In this document: in pieces, positions 1 through 7,407 of the stretch | Position numbering within the stretch: the first letter of the stretch is position 1 | Layout: each line of letters starts with the position of its first letter | The notes under the pieces: model-generated | Told to the model about the DNA's origin: nothing | What the model saw: only the letters and a program-made list of their open reading frames with translations | Database searches by the model: none | Translations under genes and position numbers: made by a program | DNA from: an uncultured bacterium | Lineage (GTDB): Bacteria > Patescibacteria > JAEDAM01 > Absconditabacterales > Absconditicoccaceae | Assembly: GCA_937950065.1 (NCBI GenBank) | Contig: CALFEN010000191.1 | Coordinates: forward strand, 1-9,193 | Direction: 5' to 3' | DNA: 9,193 bases

Positions 1-48
1 AATAATCTAAAATAATCATTTATTTTAAATATTCAAGTTTTTTTTTAT

Positions 49-76
49 AAAAAGGAGACCCCGGGCAGCCGGGGTC
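49..76 (-). terminator. Intrinsic terminator of the minus-strand ncRNA
   Basis: On the minus strand an 8-bp perfect GC-rich stem (GACCCCGG pairing with CCGGGGTC, loop CTGC; plus-strand 57-64 with 69-76) is followed by TCC and five T residues, then an A/T-rich tail. This is a textbook rho-independent terminator for transcription running leftward. It stands out in a window where most other hairpins are A/T-rich. Confidence 0.85.
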
Positions 77-306
77 GTTGTAGGTTATGTTGGGAGTTCC
101 CTAATTTGGGGGGATCCCGTCGGTGTCGCTGTCGTCCAGCAAACAAGCATTTGCGCAGGGCCACGCATTTGTGCAAAGCCGCGCTTACTGTGCCGTTAGC
201 AGTGATAAAGTAAAGAAACGACAATCGAGCGAAAGCCATTCGCACTTTATCTTTTTTGCCATTGCTTTTTGACAACGAGATTAAACGGGATCTCCCCCTA
301 ACCTCT
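49..306 (-). ncRNA. Candidate structured non-coding RNA, family not identified
   Basis: A GC-rich island of about 250 nt sits in very AT-rich sequence, a classic sign of a structured RNA in a low-GC genome. On the minus strand it has a promoter candidate upstream (313-340) and a strong terminator at its end. Its ends pair with each other: plus-strand 108-120 pairs with 285-298 (13 bp, one bulge), and 80-87 pairs with 299-308 (GGTTA/TAACC plus GTA/TAC around a 2-nt bulge). Inside are a 7-bp stem (204-210 with 245-251, GATAAAG/CTTTATC) enclosing a small hairpin (229-233 with 239-243), a GCAAA/TTTGC hairpin (139-143 with 150-154), and two copies of GCATTTGYGC (147-156, 165-174). A minus-strand 76-codon open frame crosses it but looks incidental. 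I find no tmRNA tRNA-like ends, no RNase P core motifs and no SRP GGAA-domain motif. A 6S-like rod is possible. The 5' end is inferred from the promoter. Confidence 0.72.
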
Positions 307-312
307 ACATGT

Positions 313-340
313 AATATAATTATTTTTTATAAAAAATCAA
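313..340 (-). promoter_or_regulatory. Promoter candidate for the minus-strand ncRNA
   Basis: Reading the minus strand, TTGATT (335-340) is followed after exactly 16 bp by TATATT (313-318). A start about 7 nt further on, near 306, would place the first transcribed bases in the strand that pairs with the RNA's 3' end. The hexamers and the spacer match the other promoter candidates in this window. Confidence 0.6.
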
Positions 341-371
341 TAGTTTTTTTATCTTTTTTAAAAAAACTATT
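339..371. repeat. A/T-rich inverted repeat in the 307-478 intergenic region
   Basis: A 13-bp perfect inverted repeat (339-351 with 359-371, 7-nt loop) begins at the -35 hexamer of the leftward ncRNA promoter and is followed on the plus strand by TTT. It could be a weak terminator or a regulator site, or simply reflect base composition. The rest of 307-478 is almost pure A/T, and I see no gene and no convincing promoter for the gene at 479. Confidence 0.35.
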
Positions 372-478
372 TTTAAGCTAAAAATAAATACTTTTATGAT
401 ATTTATAATTTTCTATAAAATTATATATTTTAAAAAAAATTTTTTATCATTTACAAAACTTTATTATTGAAAAAAAAC

Positions 479-1006
479 ATGAAAAAATTCCTACTAAAAT
501 CTCTGCTGTTTAGTATAATATTTTTTGGAACAGGGATCCTCGTATTTTTTATTATCAAAGCACGGTCTGATACAAAATCTACAACTGATACAGACCCAAA
601 CTCTCTCTATGTAAACGCTTGAGACACGCTAACTGCTACAAAACGAAATACTATTGCCGATAGAAGTAGAGTCTACGACAGTGGGCGGTTTAACGTTGGA
701 ACCACTGCTGGAGCTGGCGGAGCTACTACTGATGGTACGCGGAACCGGTATACTGTAAACCATAATTTAAATAGTGATAACCTAACTGTAGATGTTTATG
801 TAAAAACTGCAAATTTCGAAGGGAAAGCTACTGATTATAGTCAATCTTATACTACAAATCGAATATGTTATTGATATCTTGCAAAAAAAATTGATAGTAA
901 TTCATATAAAATAGGTCTTAAATATACTTGATGTGGGGAATATAGAATTTGAATTTGGACTGCTGATACTTCCTGACAATATCGTGTCATCGTTAGAACT
1001 TTTTAA
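479..1006 (+). CDS. Membrane-anchored surface-type protein, beta head (family member 1)
   Basis: With TGA read as Gly this is a 175-residue protein ending in TAA. Residues 1-7 are basic, and about 8-26 are a strongly hydrophobic segment followed by KARS, so it is a signal anchor or uncleaved signal. A Thr/Asp-rich stretch leads into the conserved linker SLYVNAGDTLTATKRN. The remaining 110 or so residues are Gly/Thr-rich, contain a VNHNLNSDNLTVDVYV strand pattern reminiscent of phage tail and fibre modules, and end in YRVIVRTF. The head is shared only with the next gene (1078-1632), while the anchor (MKKFLLKS) resembles the genes at 7408 and 7950. It lacks a classical type IV prepilin GFTLIE site, so it is not a standard pilin. 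The role is inferred: display of a binding domain outside the membrane. Confidence 0.85.
552..684 (+). repeat. 133-bp perfect direct repeat, copy 1
   Basis: This segment of the first anchored gene is identical base for base to 1160-1292 in the second. It covers the end of the membrane anchor, the whole linker and the start of the head, synonymous positions included. Sequence on both sides diverges at once, which suggests recent gene conversion or recombination rather than simple recent duplication of the gene. Confidence 0.95.
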
Positions 1007-1016
1007 AATATATTAC

Positions 1017-1044
1017 TTGAATTCTTTTAATAATTTATTATAAT
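1017..1044 (+). promoter_or_regulatory. Promoter candidate for the gene at 1078
   Basis: TTGAAT (1017-1022), a 16-bp spacer and a perfect TATAAT (1039-1044) lie in the 71-bp gap between the first two anchored genes. Transcription would start near 1051, leaving a leader of about 27 nt without a Shine-Dalgarno sequence. Confidence 0.6.
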
Positions 1045-1077
1045 TTAAAAAAGTATTTAAATAATAATTTTTTTTAG

Positions 1078-1632
1078 ATGAAAGAAACTATAAAAAATTT
1101 ATACAAGTGAATAATAATTTGAGTTGGATTTATGATAGTGGTATGATCAAGTTATATTCTTATCAAAGCACGGTCTGATACAAAATCTACAACTGATACA
1201 GACCCAAACTCTCTCTATGTAAACGCTTGAGACACGCTAACTGCTACAAAACGAAATACTATTGCCGATAGAAGTAGAGTCTACGACAGTGGACGATTTA
1301 ACGTATGAACTACTGCCGGCGCTGGGTGAGCTAGTACTGACAGTTATCGGAACTACTACAAAATCACACACAATTTAAACACAGACAATATCACAATTCA
1401 AGTTCTTTGAGACAACTGATCTGACCAATATTATTCCGTAATTCCTTATTATCAATGGCTAAATTATTGACAATGACGGGACTGCTCATGATATGTAACA
1501 AAAAAAATAGATAATAATAGTTTTTATATAATGACCAGATATGCATCTAGCTCATGACATGCTTTTTATCTAGGTATATGAAATACTTTTGGGACTAGTG
1601 GTAAATATCGCGTCATCGTTAGAACTTTCTAA
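1078..1632 (+). CDS. Membrane-anchored surface-type protein, beta head (family member 2)
   Basis: This 184-residue protein (TGA = Gly, stop TAA) has a hydrophobic anchor at about residues 10-29 unlike that of any other member (starting MKETIKNLYKG), then KARSD and a linker identical in DNA to that of member 1. The head carries YKITHNLNTDNITIQV and ends in the same YRVIVRTF. Between these conserved ends, the middle (roughly residues 105-165) differs from member 1 and contains one Cys and many Tyr, Gly and Ser. Where the two genes align, GTT GGA in member 1 is GTA TGA here and GGC GGA is GGG TGA, which directly supports UGA = Gly. It has its own promoter candidate and is followed by a terminator. 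Its role as a surface-displayed binding or fibre protein is inferred. Confidence 0.85.
1160..1292 (+). repeat. 133-bp perfect direct repeat, copy 2
   Basis: This is the partner of 552-684, at an offset of 608 bp. Identity ends at G685/A1293, inside a codon for an arginine-containing stretch, with no change in reading frame. Confidence 0.95.
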
Positions 1633-1685
1633 TTTCCCCCGCTCCTTCTAAATTTTTGATATTCACACTTTGAGAGATAAAAAAT

Positions 1686-1708
1686 AAAAACAGGTAATAC
1701 CTGTTTTT
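1686..1708. terminator. Bidirectional-type intrinsic terminator
   Basis: AAAAACAGGT (1686-1695), loop AAT, then ACCTGTTTTT (1699-1708), with T residues running on to 1710. It lies 54 bp after the stop of the second anchored gene and just before the promoter of the ATPase gene, so it separates the two units. A-runs on one side and T-runs on the other would let it work in both directions. Confidence 0.75.
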
Positions 1709-1713
1709 TTATA

Positions 1714-1741
1714 TTGATTTTTTTAGTAATTTTGGTAAAAT
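1714..1741 (+). promoter_or_regulatory. Promoter candidate for the SbcC/Rad50-like gene
   Basis: TTGATT (1714-1719), a 16-bp spacer and TAAAAT (1736-1741) follow directly after the terminator's T-run. The predicted start near 1748 gives a leader of about 24 nt before the ATG at 1772, with no Shine-Dalgarno sequence. Confidence 0.5.
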
Positions 1742-1771
1742 TATAGAAACATTTTAAATCCCTTGCTGACA

Positions 1772-4204
1772 ATGAATATACTAGCAATCTCTTATCAAAA
1801 CATCTGACCATTTGAAAATAAAACAATCACTATAAACTTTAAAAAATGAAAATTTTTGATAAAAGCACCAATTGGAACAGGTAAAAGTTTCTTATTTTTT
1901 GACTGACCATTATTTGGAATATACAAATATCAAAATAGAATAATGCTAAATCGCAAATCCAAAGAATGATTTATAAATACTTTTTTTGAAGCTGAATGAG
2001 AATATTATTTTATATCCAGATATATCACTAATACAAAAACATGATGAGACAGCACAAAATCCAGATTATTTAAAATAAATAATGTTTCCATTGAAAAACT
2101 TAATAACTTTGAGAGACTATTTGAAAACGTAGTAAATGAAAGTATAGATTTGAGCCAAAAAATTAAAGAAATTTTTGACATGGAAGAAATCACCTTTAAA
2201 ACAGATAATGAACTGCAAAACACTCTTGAAGATTTTTTACCTCCAAAAGAAGTTTTCTTGAGTACAAATTTTTTGATGCAGGATTCAGACAATATTTTTG
2301 AAATGACGCCAGCCGATAGAATCAATGTTTTCAAAAATATTTTTGGGTTACTGGACATAGATCATGCCAAAGACATAGTAGCAGAAGAAAAGAAGCAAGT
2401 GCAGTTAAATCTAAAAATAAAAAAAGACACTTCTTCTTTTGACACTAAACTCAAGGAAATTATTAGAAACATTTTAAAAAATCGCGACAATCTCAAAGAT
2501 TTTTATTTACGTACACAATCACAGACATCTACAAATATTGAGTGAATTTCTGAAATTATAAACCTTGATTTTTGGCAAGATATTGAACTTGTATGAGATA
2601 AAGTAAATATTCTAAATTTTGATATTTCAACTATAAATCTAAATATATTTGGTAAGATACAAACTTCCATAGAAAATTATAAATCTAAATATCAAGAAAC
2701 AAAATGAAAACTGGATAACCAAAAATCATCATTCCAGCAATTAAATATATCTAAAGAAGAGTTAAATAGAAAAAAAAACTGATTTGAAAATGAAAAGAAA
2801 GATATTGAAAACTTTTTGAGCAATTTTCAGACTTATAATATAGATGAGCTTAAAAAACAAAAACTGGATATCCAGGGAAAGCAAAAACAAATTTTGCAAA
2901 ATATCCAACGAGATACAGTAAAAAAGTATTCTACCAACATAGAGAATTTTTGGGACGTAGTAAACCTGATAAATTCACTGACTGAAAAATGAAAAACTCT
3001 GAAATCCCAGATAGCAAATATAGACTTGCAGATTTCTACTATAAGAGAAAAAAAACAAAACATGGAAAATCAACTTGCCAGCGTCAGTGCCAAAATCATA
3101 GATTTCCAGAAAGACATAGATCAGCAGACACAATTTTTTTGTGAACAGATAAAATGAAACTGCCCTTACGTCTGACAAATCAGATGACAAGCCCAGCAAA
3201 CTTTAAACAGACAGCTTGAAATATTAAATAACGAGAAAACAAATCTAGAAAAACAGATTAGCTGACTTGATGTAGAGAAACAGGTCGTCTGACTTGAAGC
3301 AGAAAAAACTGAAATTACTAAACAAGTAGAAAATACTAAACAATTTTTTGTGGATATTAACTGGAAGTTTATCAAAGACAATGAAATAATTTATAAAAAC
3401 TATGAAACAGAAATAAGACAAAAAGACCAAAAAATTACAGAGTTTGAGCAACAATCCCAAAAAATAGATGAATTCAAAAATTCCCTTATTTCACTGCAGA
3501 CCAAAATAGAAGCTGCTGACGAACAAATTAAACAAAAAGATATTGAGATAATCCAAACTCAACAGGAAATCAGAACATATGAAGATATTCTGAAAATTTA
3601 TGACATGGATTTAATTTTGAATATTCAAAGGACTACAGACTCTATCAAAAACGATATAGACAAGATAAGCTGACTTATCAAAGACTTTAAAGATATACAA
3701 TTTGAGAAACAAAAACTACAGGAGGAAGAAACTGTGTTAAACTGACTTTATCAGGTTTTATCCAAAGAATTTATGCTAGTTGTTTTACAAGATTTCCTGC
3801 CTGTCTTGTCTGACGCCATAAACAATTATTTAGCACAAATCGTGGATTATGAATTGAATTTTGACCTTATAAAAAAATCCAGTGATAAACTGGAACTTGA
3901 TATTATCATAAACGATGAAAAATGACAGAGACAGGTAAAATCTTTATCCGGCTGACAAAAGACAGTATTAAAACTCGTTTGGATTTTAGCGGTTTCTATA
4001 GTAATCAAAAATGATTTTCTTTTTCTGGATGAAACTATAAACAATCTAGATGCTGAAAGTATATCCAAAGTCGCCGATACTTTAGAAAACTTTGTAAAAC
4101 TAAAAGATATGAAATTTTATGTAGTCACTCATTCCAAAACTATCCAAGATATGAACATTTGGGACGACATTATAGAACTTGATAAATTAAATAATACAGA
4201 TTAA
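1772..4204 (+). CDS. SbcC/Rad50-like SMC-type ATPase
   Basis: With TGA as Gly (about twenty in-frame) this is one 810-residue frame. The N-terminal lobe begins MNILAISYQNIGPFENKTI and has a Walker A (APIGTGKS, 32-39) and a Q-loop glutamine (LMQDSD, Q170). A long charged coiled-coil region follows. At its tip are Cys457 and Cys464 (CEQIKGNCP), in place of the usual Cys-x-x-Cys zinc hook. The C-terminal lobe holds the ABC signature SLSGGQK (724-730, one Gly encoded by TGA), Walker B FLFLDE (D753, E754), D-loop NNLDAE and an H-loop VVTHS (H787). Family members dimerise head to head, clamp DNA and, with an SbcD/Mre11 nuclease, process broken ends. No nuclease gene lies in this window. It is shorter than E. 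coli SbcC (about 1,050 residues), so the coil is reduced. The start at 1772 is chosen because it supplies the conserved first strand before Walker A. A RecN-like or other SMC-like role cannot be excluded. Confidence 0.88.
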
Positions 4205-4228
4205 TTTTTTCTTAAAGCAAGACATTTT

Positions 4229-4256
4229 TTGACAAATATTTTTTTTTATATATAAT
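4229..4256 (+). promoter_or_regulatory. Consensus promoter for the gene at 4290
   Basis: A perfect TTGACA (4229-4234), a 16-bp spacer and a perfect TATAAT (4251-4256) make this the strongest promoter sequence in the window. The predicted start near 4263 leaves about 27 nt of leader. It suggests that the unrecognised gene downstream is expressed independently of, and perhaps more strongly than, the ATPase gene before it. Confidence 0.75.
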
Positions 4257-4289
4257 TATATTATTATTTTTATAATATAATTTTTGAAA

Positions 4290-5018
4290 ATGAACAATAT
4301 AGAAAACTCAAAAAGTCATGAACCAAAAATGACTGCCAGAGACAAAGAAGTCATGATGGATATGGCTAAAGACACATTGTGAAACTCTTTTGACCTGCTA
4401 GATAATAGTATATGAAATGATATAGTATTGCAGAAATGAAATGATAGTGAAGCCAAACAACAATCATTACAAAATATAAAAGATTTTTTACTTGATATCT
4501 ATCTCAAAAAAAGTTTTTACCGGGAAAGCAAATCTGAACACTCCACATACTTAAGTGATAAATCAGACAAAAAAGATTTTATAGCAAAACAAAATTATTA
4601 TTTACAAGGTAGAGCTATGGCTCTAAGTTGAGTAACTCAAGACAGGTTTCAATGAATAGTTAAAAAGATTAAAGAGAATTGAATAGTAGATAGACTTAAT
4701 TGAGAAATAGACAGCGACTTTGCTATATTATCTGATCTAGGATTGATAGTAAATCAATATACAACATTAAATCCAGACGGTCCTGAATTTAATGATAAAT
4801 ATAAATTACTAAAAGCCTGAATACAATCAAATAATAAAACATACAAAGATTTTTATGAAAAAATAAAAATATGATTGTGACAAGAACAGGCTAGTCTTTT
4901 TACAAAATCTTTATCTTCAAAAACTGCTTTCAAAAATTTCTTGCATAGTCTACCACGTACTATAAATAGGCAAAAACAAGCGTTGAGAAATATGCAGACC
5001 GATCTAGTCAGAGATTAA
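4290..5018 (+). CDS. Hypothetical protein, 242 residues, unrecognised
   Basis: This is a complete frame under code 25 with no frame break, ending in TAA. The product is soluble-looking, without a signal peptide or membrane segment. It is rich in Lys, Asp, Ser and Asn, probably mostly helical, with a basic C-terminus (SLPRTINRQKQALRN) that could contact nucleic acid or an acidic partner. An acidic and amide-rich N-terminal third (MTARDKEVMMDMAKDTLGN) precedes a segment with alternating helices. I recognise no catalytic motif and do not assign a family. It follows the SbcC-like gene on the same strand after 85 bp but has its own consensus promoter. Its stop overlaps the stop of the convergent transporter gene. 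Reality of the gene is well supported by length, promoter and codon continuity; function is unknown. Confidence 0.75.
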
Positions 5019-6043
5019 CCGATCTCTTGAGGAACAGGATTTATCATTATCTGTGCTCATTCAATAGACGAAATTATTTCATCTCTGACTTCCACACAGA
5101 TAGCGTATACATCATCGAAACTCAAAGTATTTTTTAATATAAGATCAAAATCTATAAATTTTATATCTCAAGACTTTCTAGTCTTGAGATTTTGGTAAGT
5201 AATAATTTTATCCGAATGACTAAGTATAATATTATCCAACAAATCTAGATCTTCTTTGTCTATAGATGCATCCATCAGCATTTCCATTCAAGATTTGACT
5301 ACTTTATAGAGACTTATAAGAATGACTACTGATACTATCACACTGACAACTGGATCTATTTTGTAAAAAGAGGTATCTTTGGGATCATGAGCGTGATCTT
5401 TGATATATTTGATAACCAAAAACGAAAGCAGTATACCTAAATCAACCATGAAGGCACTGAATCATTTGGCAATAGATGATTTGACAATCATATTCTTACT
5501 ATCTTTAACAGTTTTGATGTGATAAACAAGATTTGTAATCACTAGTATCATATCTATCGCAATTACTATGAGAATCAGAGTAATCCACTTTATCTTCAAT
5601 CAGTGAATAATTTTTAGGACAGATTCGTATATTACAAACACTGTAATAAGCATAATAAATCATGACTGAAGTACCGCACCAAATCATTGTAATTTGCCGT
5701 ATCAATAATTATATTTCTGATCTCAAGGTTTTTTTGACCATCTAAAAAGTATAATATTAAAAATGCTACTAAAAAAATCTGCTATACAATCAACTGCTGA
5801 TGAAATCACCGCCATACTTCCTGTAAGGAATCAAATGATAAATTTGAGAAAAGCTGATAAGAAATCAAAGAAACTAGAGACTCGAAGAACTTTTTCCTCT
5901 TTATCAAAATTATTGAAAGTATTTACATACTCTCAAATAAATTTTCGAACCTTTTGTTTATTGTTTCACAATTGATCCTCAATTTTATTTTCAGACATAA
6001 ATTGTTTGAATTTATCAAAATTCTTTTGAAAAAAATCGTTCAT
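5015..6043 (-). CDS. Cation diffusion facilitator (CDF) family metal transporter
   Basis: The 342-residue minus-strand product (TGA = Gly) has about six membrane segments between residues 55 and 250 and a C-terminal cytoplasmic domain. Diagnostic features are SSAVDCIADFF in TM2 (D85-x3-D89), the YNYGYGKLQGFGA loop after it (the family's HPYGHGR-like signature), IDPVVSVIVS before TM6 and LKTRKSGDIKF in the C-terminal domain. CDF proteins export divalent metals such as Zn, Fe, Mn or Co by proton exchange. Several usual metal ligands are changed: the TM5 His of the HxxxD pair is Ala197 (D201 kept), and two C-terminal His positions appear as Asp (FIDFDL) and Asn (IMINPVP). Metal specificity is therefore open. 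A charged extension of about 50 residues precedes TM1. The start at 6043 lies only a few bases from the predicted transcription start, so the mRNA may be almost leaderless. Confidence 0.88.
5165..5190. repeat. 11-bp perfect inverted repeat inside the CDF gene
   Basis: ATCTCAAGACT (5165-5175), loop TTCT, AGTCTTGAGAT (5180-5190), followed on the plus strand by TTT. It lies about 150 bp past the end of the 4290 gene, which has no obvious terminator of its own, so it might end plus-strand read-through. It encodes part of the LKTRKSG region of the transporter on the minus strand, so coding constraint may explain part of it. Confidence 0.4.
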
Positions 6044-6055
6044 TACAAAATATCT

Positions 6056-6083
6056 ATTATAAATATAATTTAATTATAATCAA
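6056..6083 (-). promoter_or_regulatory. Promoter candidate for the CDF transporter
   Basis: On the minus strand TTGATT (6078-6083) is followed after 16 bp by a perfect TATAAT (6056-6061). Transcription should begin near 6049, only about six nucleotides before the ATG at 6043, so a leaderless or nearly leaderless message is predicted. It is divergent from the promoter at 6125. Confidence 0.65.
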
Positions 6084-6124
6084 TTATGTTTCATTTTCAA
6101 ATAAAAATTTTGGAATAAAATTAC

Positions 6125-6152
6125 TTGAAATATAAAGAAATTTTTCTATACT
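6125..6152 (+). promoter_or_regulatory. Promoter candidate for the gene at 6184
   Basis: TTGAAA (6125-6130), a 16-bp spacer and TATACT (6147-6152), with a predicted start near 6159 and a leader of about 25 nt. The sequence around it (CTTGAAATATAAA then TATACTTTT) resembles the promoter at 6770, as if the promoter was duplicated along with the gene. Confidence 0.6.
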
Positions 6153-6183
6153 TTTATTAAAAATTTATATAATAAAAAATATA

Positions 6184-6732
6184 ATGAAAGAAATTTTTAA
6201 AATTATTAGGAATTGAGCTATATTTGGATTAAGTGCACTAATAGTATTGTCTGTATGATGATATTTTCTGATCAAAGCACGGACAAGTACTAATCCAAAC
6301 TTATGAGATGATGGTACTAGCCTTTATGTAAACACAAATGAAACTCTGACCGCTGCTAAACGAAATGCTTTAGTAGATAAATCAATGTACTGCCCTAGCG
6401 GATTTACTGCTATTACAAATCAATGAAGTATGCTTGGGTGTCTACAAAATACTAGTAGTAGTTGAAAAAATTGTGTCAATGCTATACAAGATTGTCGGAC
6501 AAGCTATGGATGAAGATTACCCACTTATTCAGAACTTTATATAGGATTCAAAAATAGTCTCGTAACAGCATGAACTGCTGGAATTCGGGAATGGATAGAC
6601 AGTTGAGGATACTATTATAATGGATCCTCATATTATTCATGTGGAATAATATCAAATACTACTCCTTTTTCTCCAAGCTTTAGAACTTATGACAGTACTG
6701 TTAGTTATTACCGCTGCTTTATACCCAGATAA
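6184..6732 (+). CDS. Membrane-anchored protein with C-type-lectin-like head (family member 3)
   Basis: A 182-residue product (TGA = Gly, stop TAA). The anchor starts MKEIFKIIRNG, with a hydrophobic segment at about 11-30, then KARTS, a short Asn/Asp/Gly linker and the family motif TLTAAKRNALVDKSM (54-68). The head begins CPSGFTAI at Cys70 and contains six cysteines (70, 86, 97, 104, 153, 178). The pattern A-x3-C followed by YGGRLPTYSELYIGF, then REWIDSG and a terminal YYRCFIPR, resembles C-type-lectin-like and DUF1566-type domains, which bind proteins or glycans; this assignment is from memory of the motif. The head is roughly 70% identical by my count to that of member 6, while the anchor matches member 4 instead. 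It has its own promoter. Inferred role: adhesion or recognition at the cell surface. Confidence 0.85.
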
Positions 6733-6769
6733 CACTCTGTTTAATTAAAAAAGTTTTTTTAAAAATCCC

Positions 6770-6797
6770 TTGAAGTATAAATCTAAATACTTATACT
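6770..6797 (+). promoter_or_regulatory. Promoter candidate for the genes at 6832-8486
   Basis: TTGAAG (6770-6775), a 16-bp spacer and TATACT (6792-6797). The start near 6804 leaves about 28 nt of leader. No promoter with this pattern appears in the 24-bp and 23-bp gaps further on, so this one may drive the genes at 6832, 7408 and 7950 together. Confidence 0.6.
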
Positions 6798-6831
6798 TTT
6801 TATCATAATTTTATTTCATCAAATTGATACA

Positions 6832-7383
6832 ATGAATGATATTCTAAAAATTATTAGGAATTGAACTATATTTGGATTAACAGCTGTTATTATTATGGGG
6901 ATTTGAACTTATATTATAATAAAAGCTGCCCGGTCAACTACTAACCCAAGCTCCGATGCTGATCCAGCTAGTCTTTATATTTCTGCTGGCGACACTCTCA
7001 AAGCTACAAAACGAAATGCTCTGGTAGATAGAACTATGGCGTGTCCTAGCGGATTCACTGCTATTACAAATCAATGAAATATGATTTGATGCATACAGAA
7101 CTCTTTAAGACCAAGTACAGCAAGCTGTTATAATGCAATGTTGGATTGTTATGATACATACGGCGGTAGATTAGCTTCCCCTTCTGAAATAAAAATAGCT
7201 ACTACAAGATATGCCTGATCTCTTACAGATGAACTCACTCAACGGGAATGGATTGATATGTCATATATTTATTATGATGGAACTTCTTATAGCTATAGAT
7301 GCAGTTGATTAAAAACAGATGGTGTTGTCTCTTGAGGACTTTATACAGACAGTCAGAGATATCGCTGTTTTATACCTAGATAG
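6832..7383 (+). CDS. Membrane-anchored protein with C-type-lectin-like head (family member 4)
   Basis: A 183-residue product (TGA = Gly, stop TAG). The anchor (starting MNDILKIIRNG) is close to member 3's, but the linker carries DADPASLYISAGDTLKATKRN, nearer to the DTDPNSLYVNAGDTLTATKRN type of members 1 and 2, so the gene looks like a mosaic. The head has the six-cysteine pattern: CPSGFTAI, MIGC, SCYNAMLDC, YRCSG and the final YRCFIPR. YGGRLASPSE and REWIDMS stand where member 3 has YGGRLPTYSE and REWIDSG. The region between TYGGRL and REWID and the region after YYYDGTS differ most from the siblings, as expected for exposed loops. It is probably first in a three-gene operon. Function is inferred as for member 3. 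Confidence 0.85.
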
Positions 7384-7407
7384 TTTTTATTTTTTTATAA
7401 TTAGATA

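Noticed and set aside
45..275. Minus-strand 76-codon open frame over the GC-rich island
   Set aside because: It coincides with a paired-end structured RNA candidate and its terminator, has no family resemblance, and is rich in Arg and Cys in a way typical of chance translation of GC-rich RNA.
49..306. tmRNA, RNase P RNA or SRP RNA
   Set aside because: The tRNA-like ends and UUCGAC of tmRNA, the GAGGAAAGUCC/ACAGAA motifs of RNase P and the GGAA-loop domain of SRP RNA were looked for on both strands and not found.
2150..3673. Separate short genes inside the ATPase region (for example 2150-2545 and 3350-3673)
   Set aside because: These are pieces of one 810-residue frame broken only by TGA codons that read as glycine.
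5505..5975. Short ORFs 5505-5705 (-) and 5763-5975 (+)
   Set aside because: Both are other-frame shadows of the CDF transporter gene.
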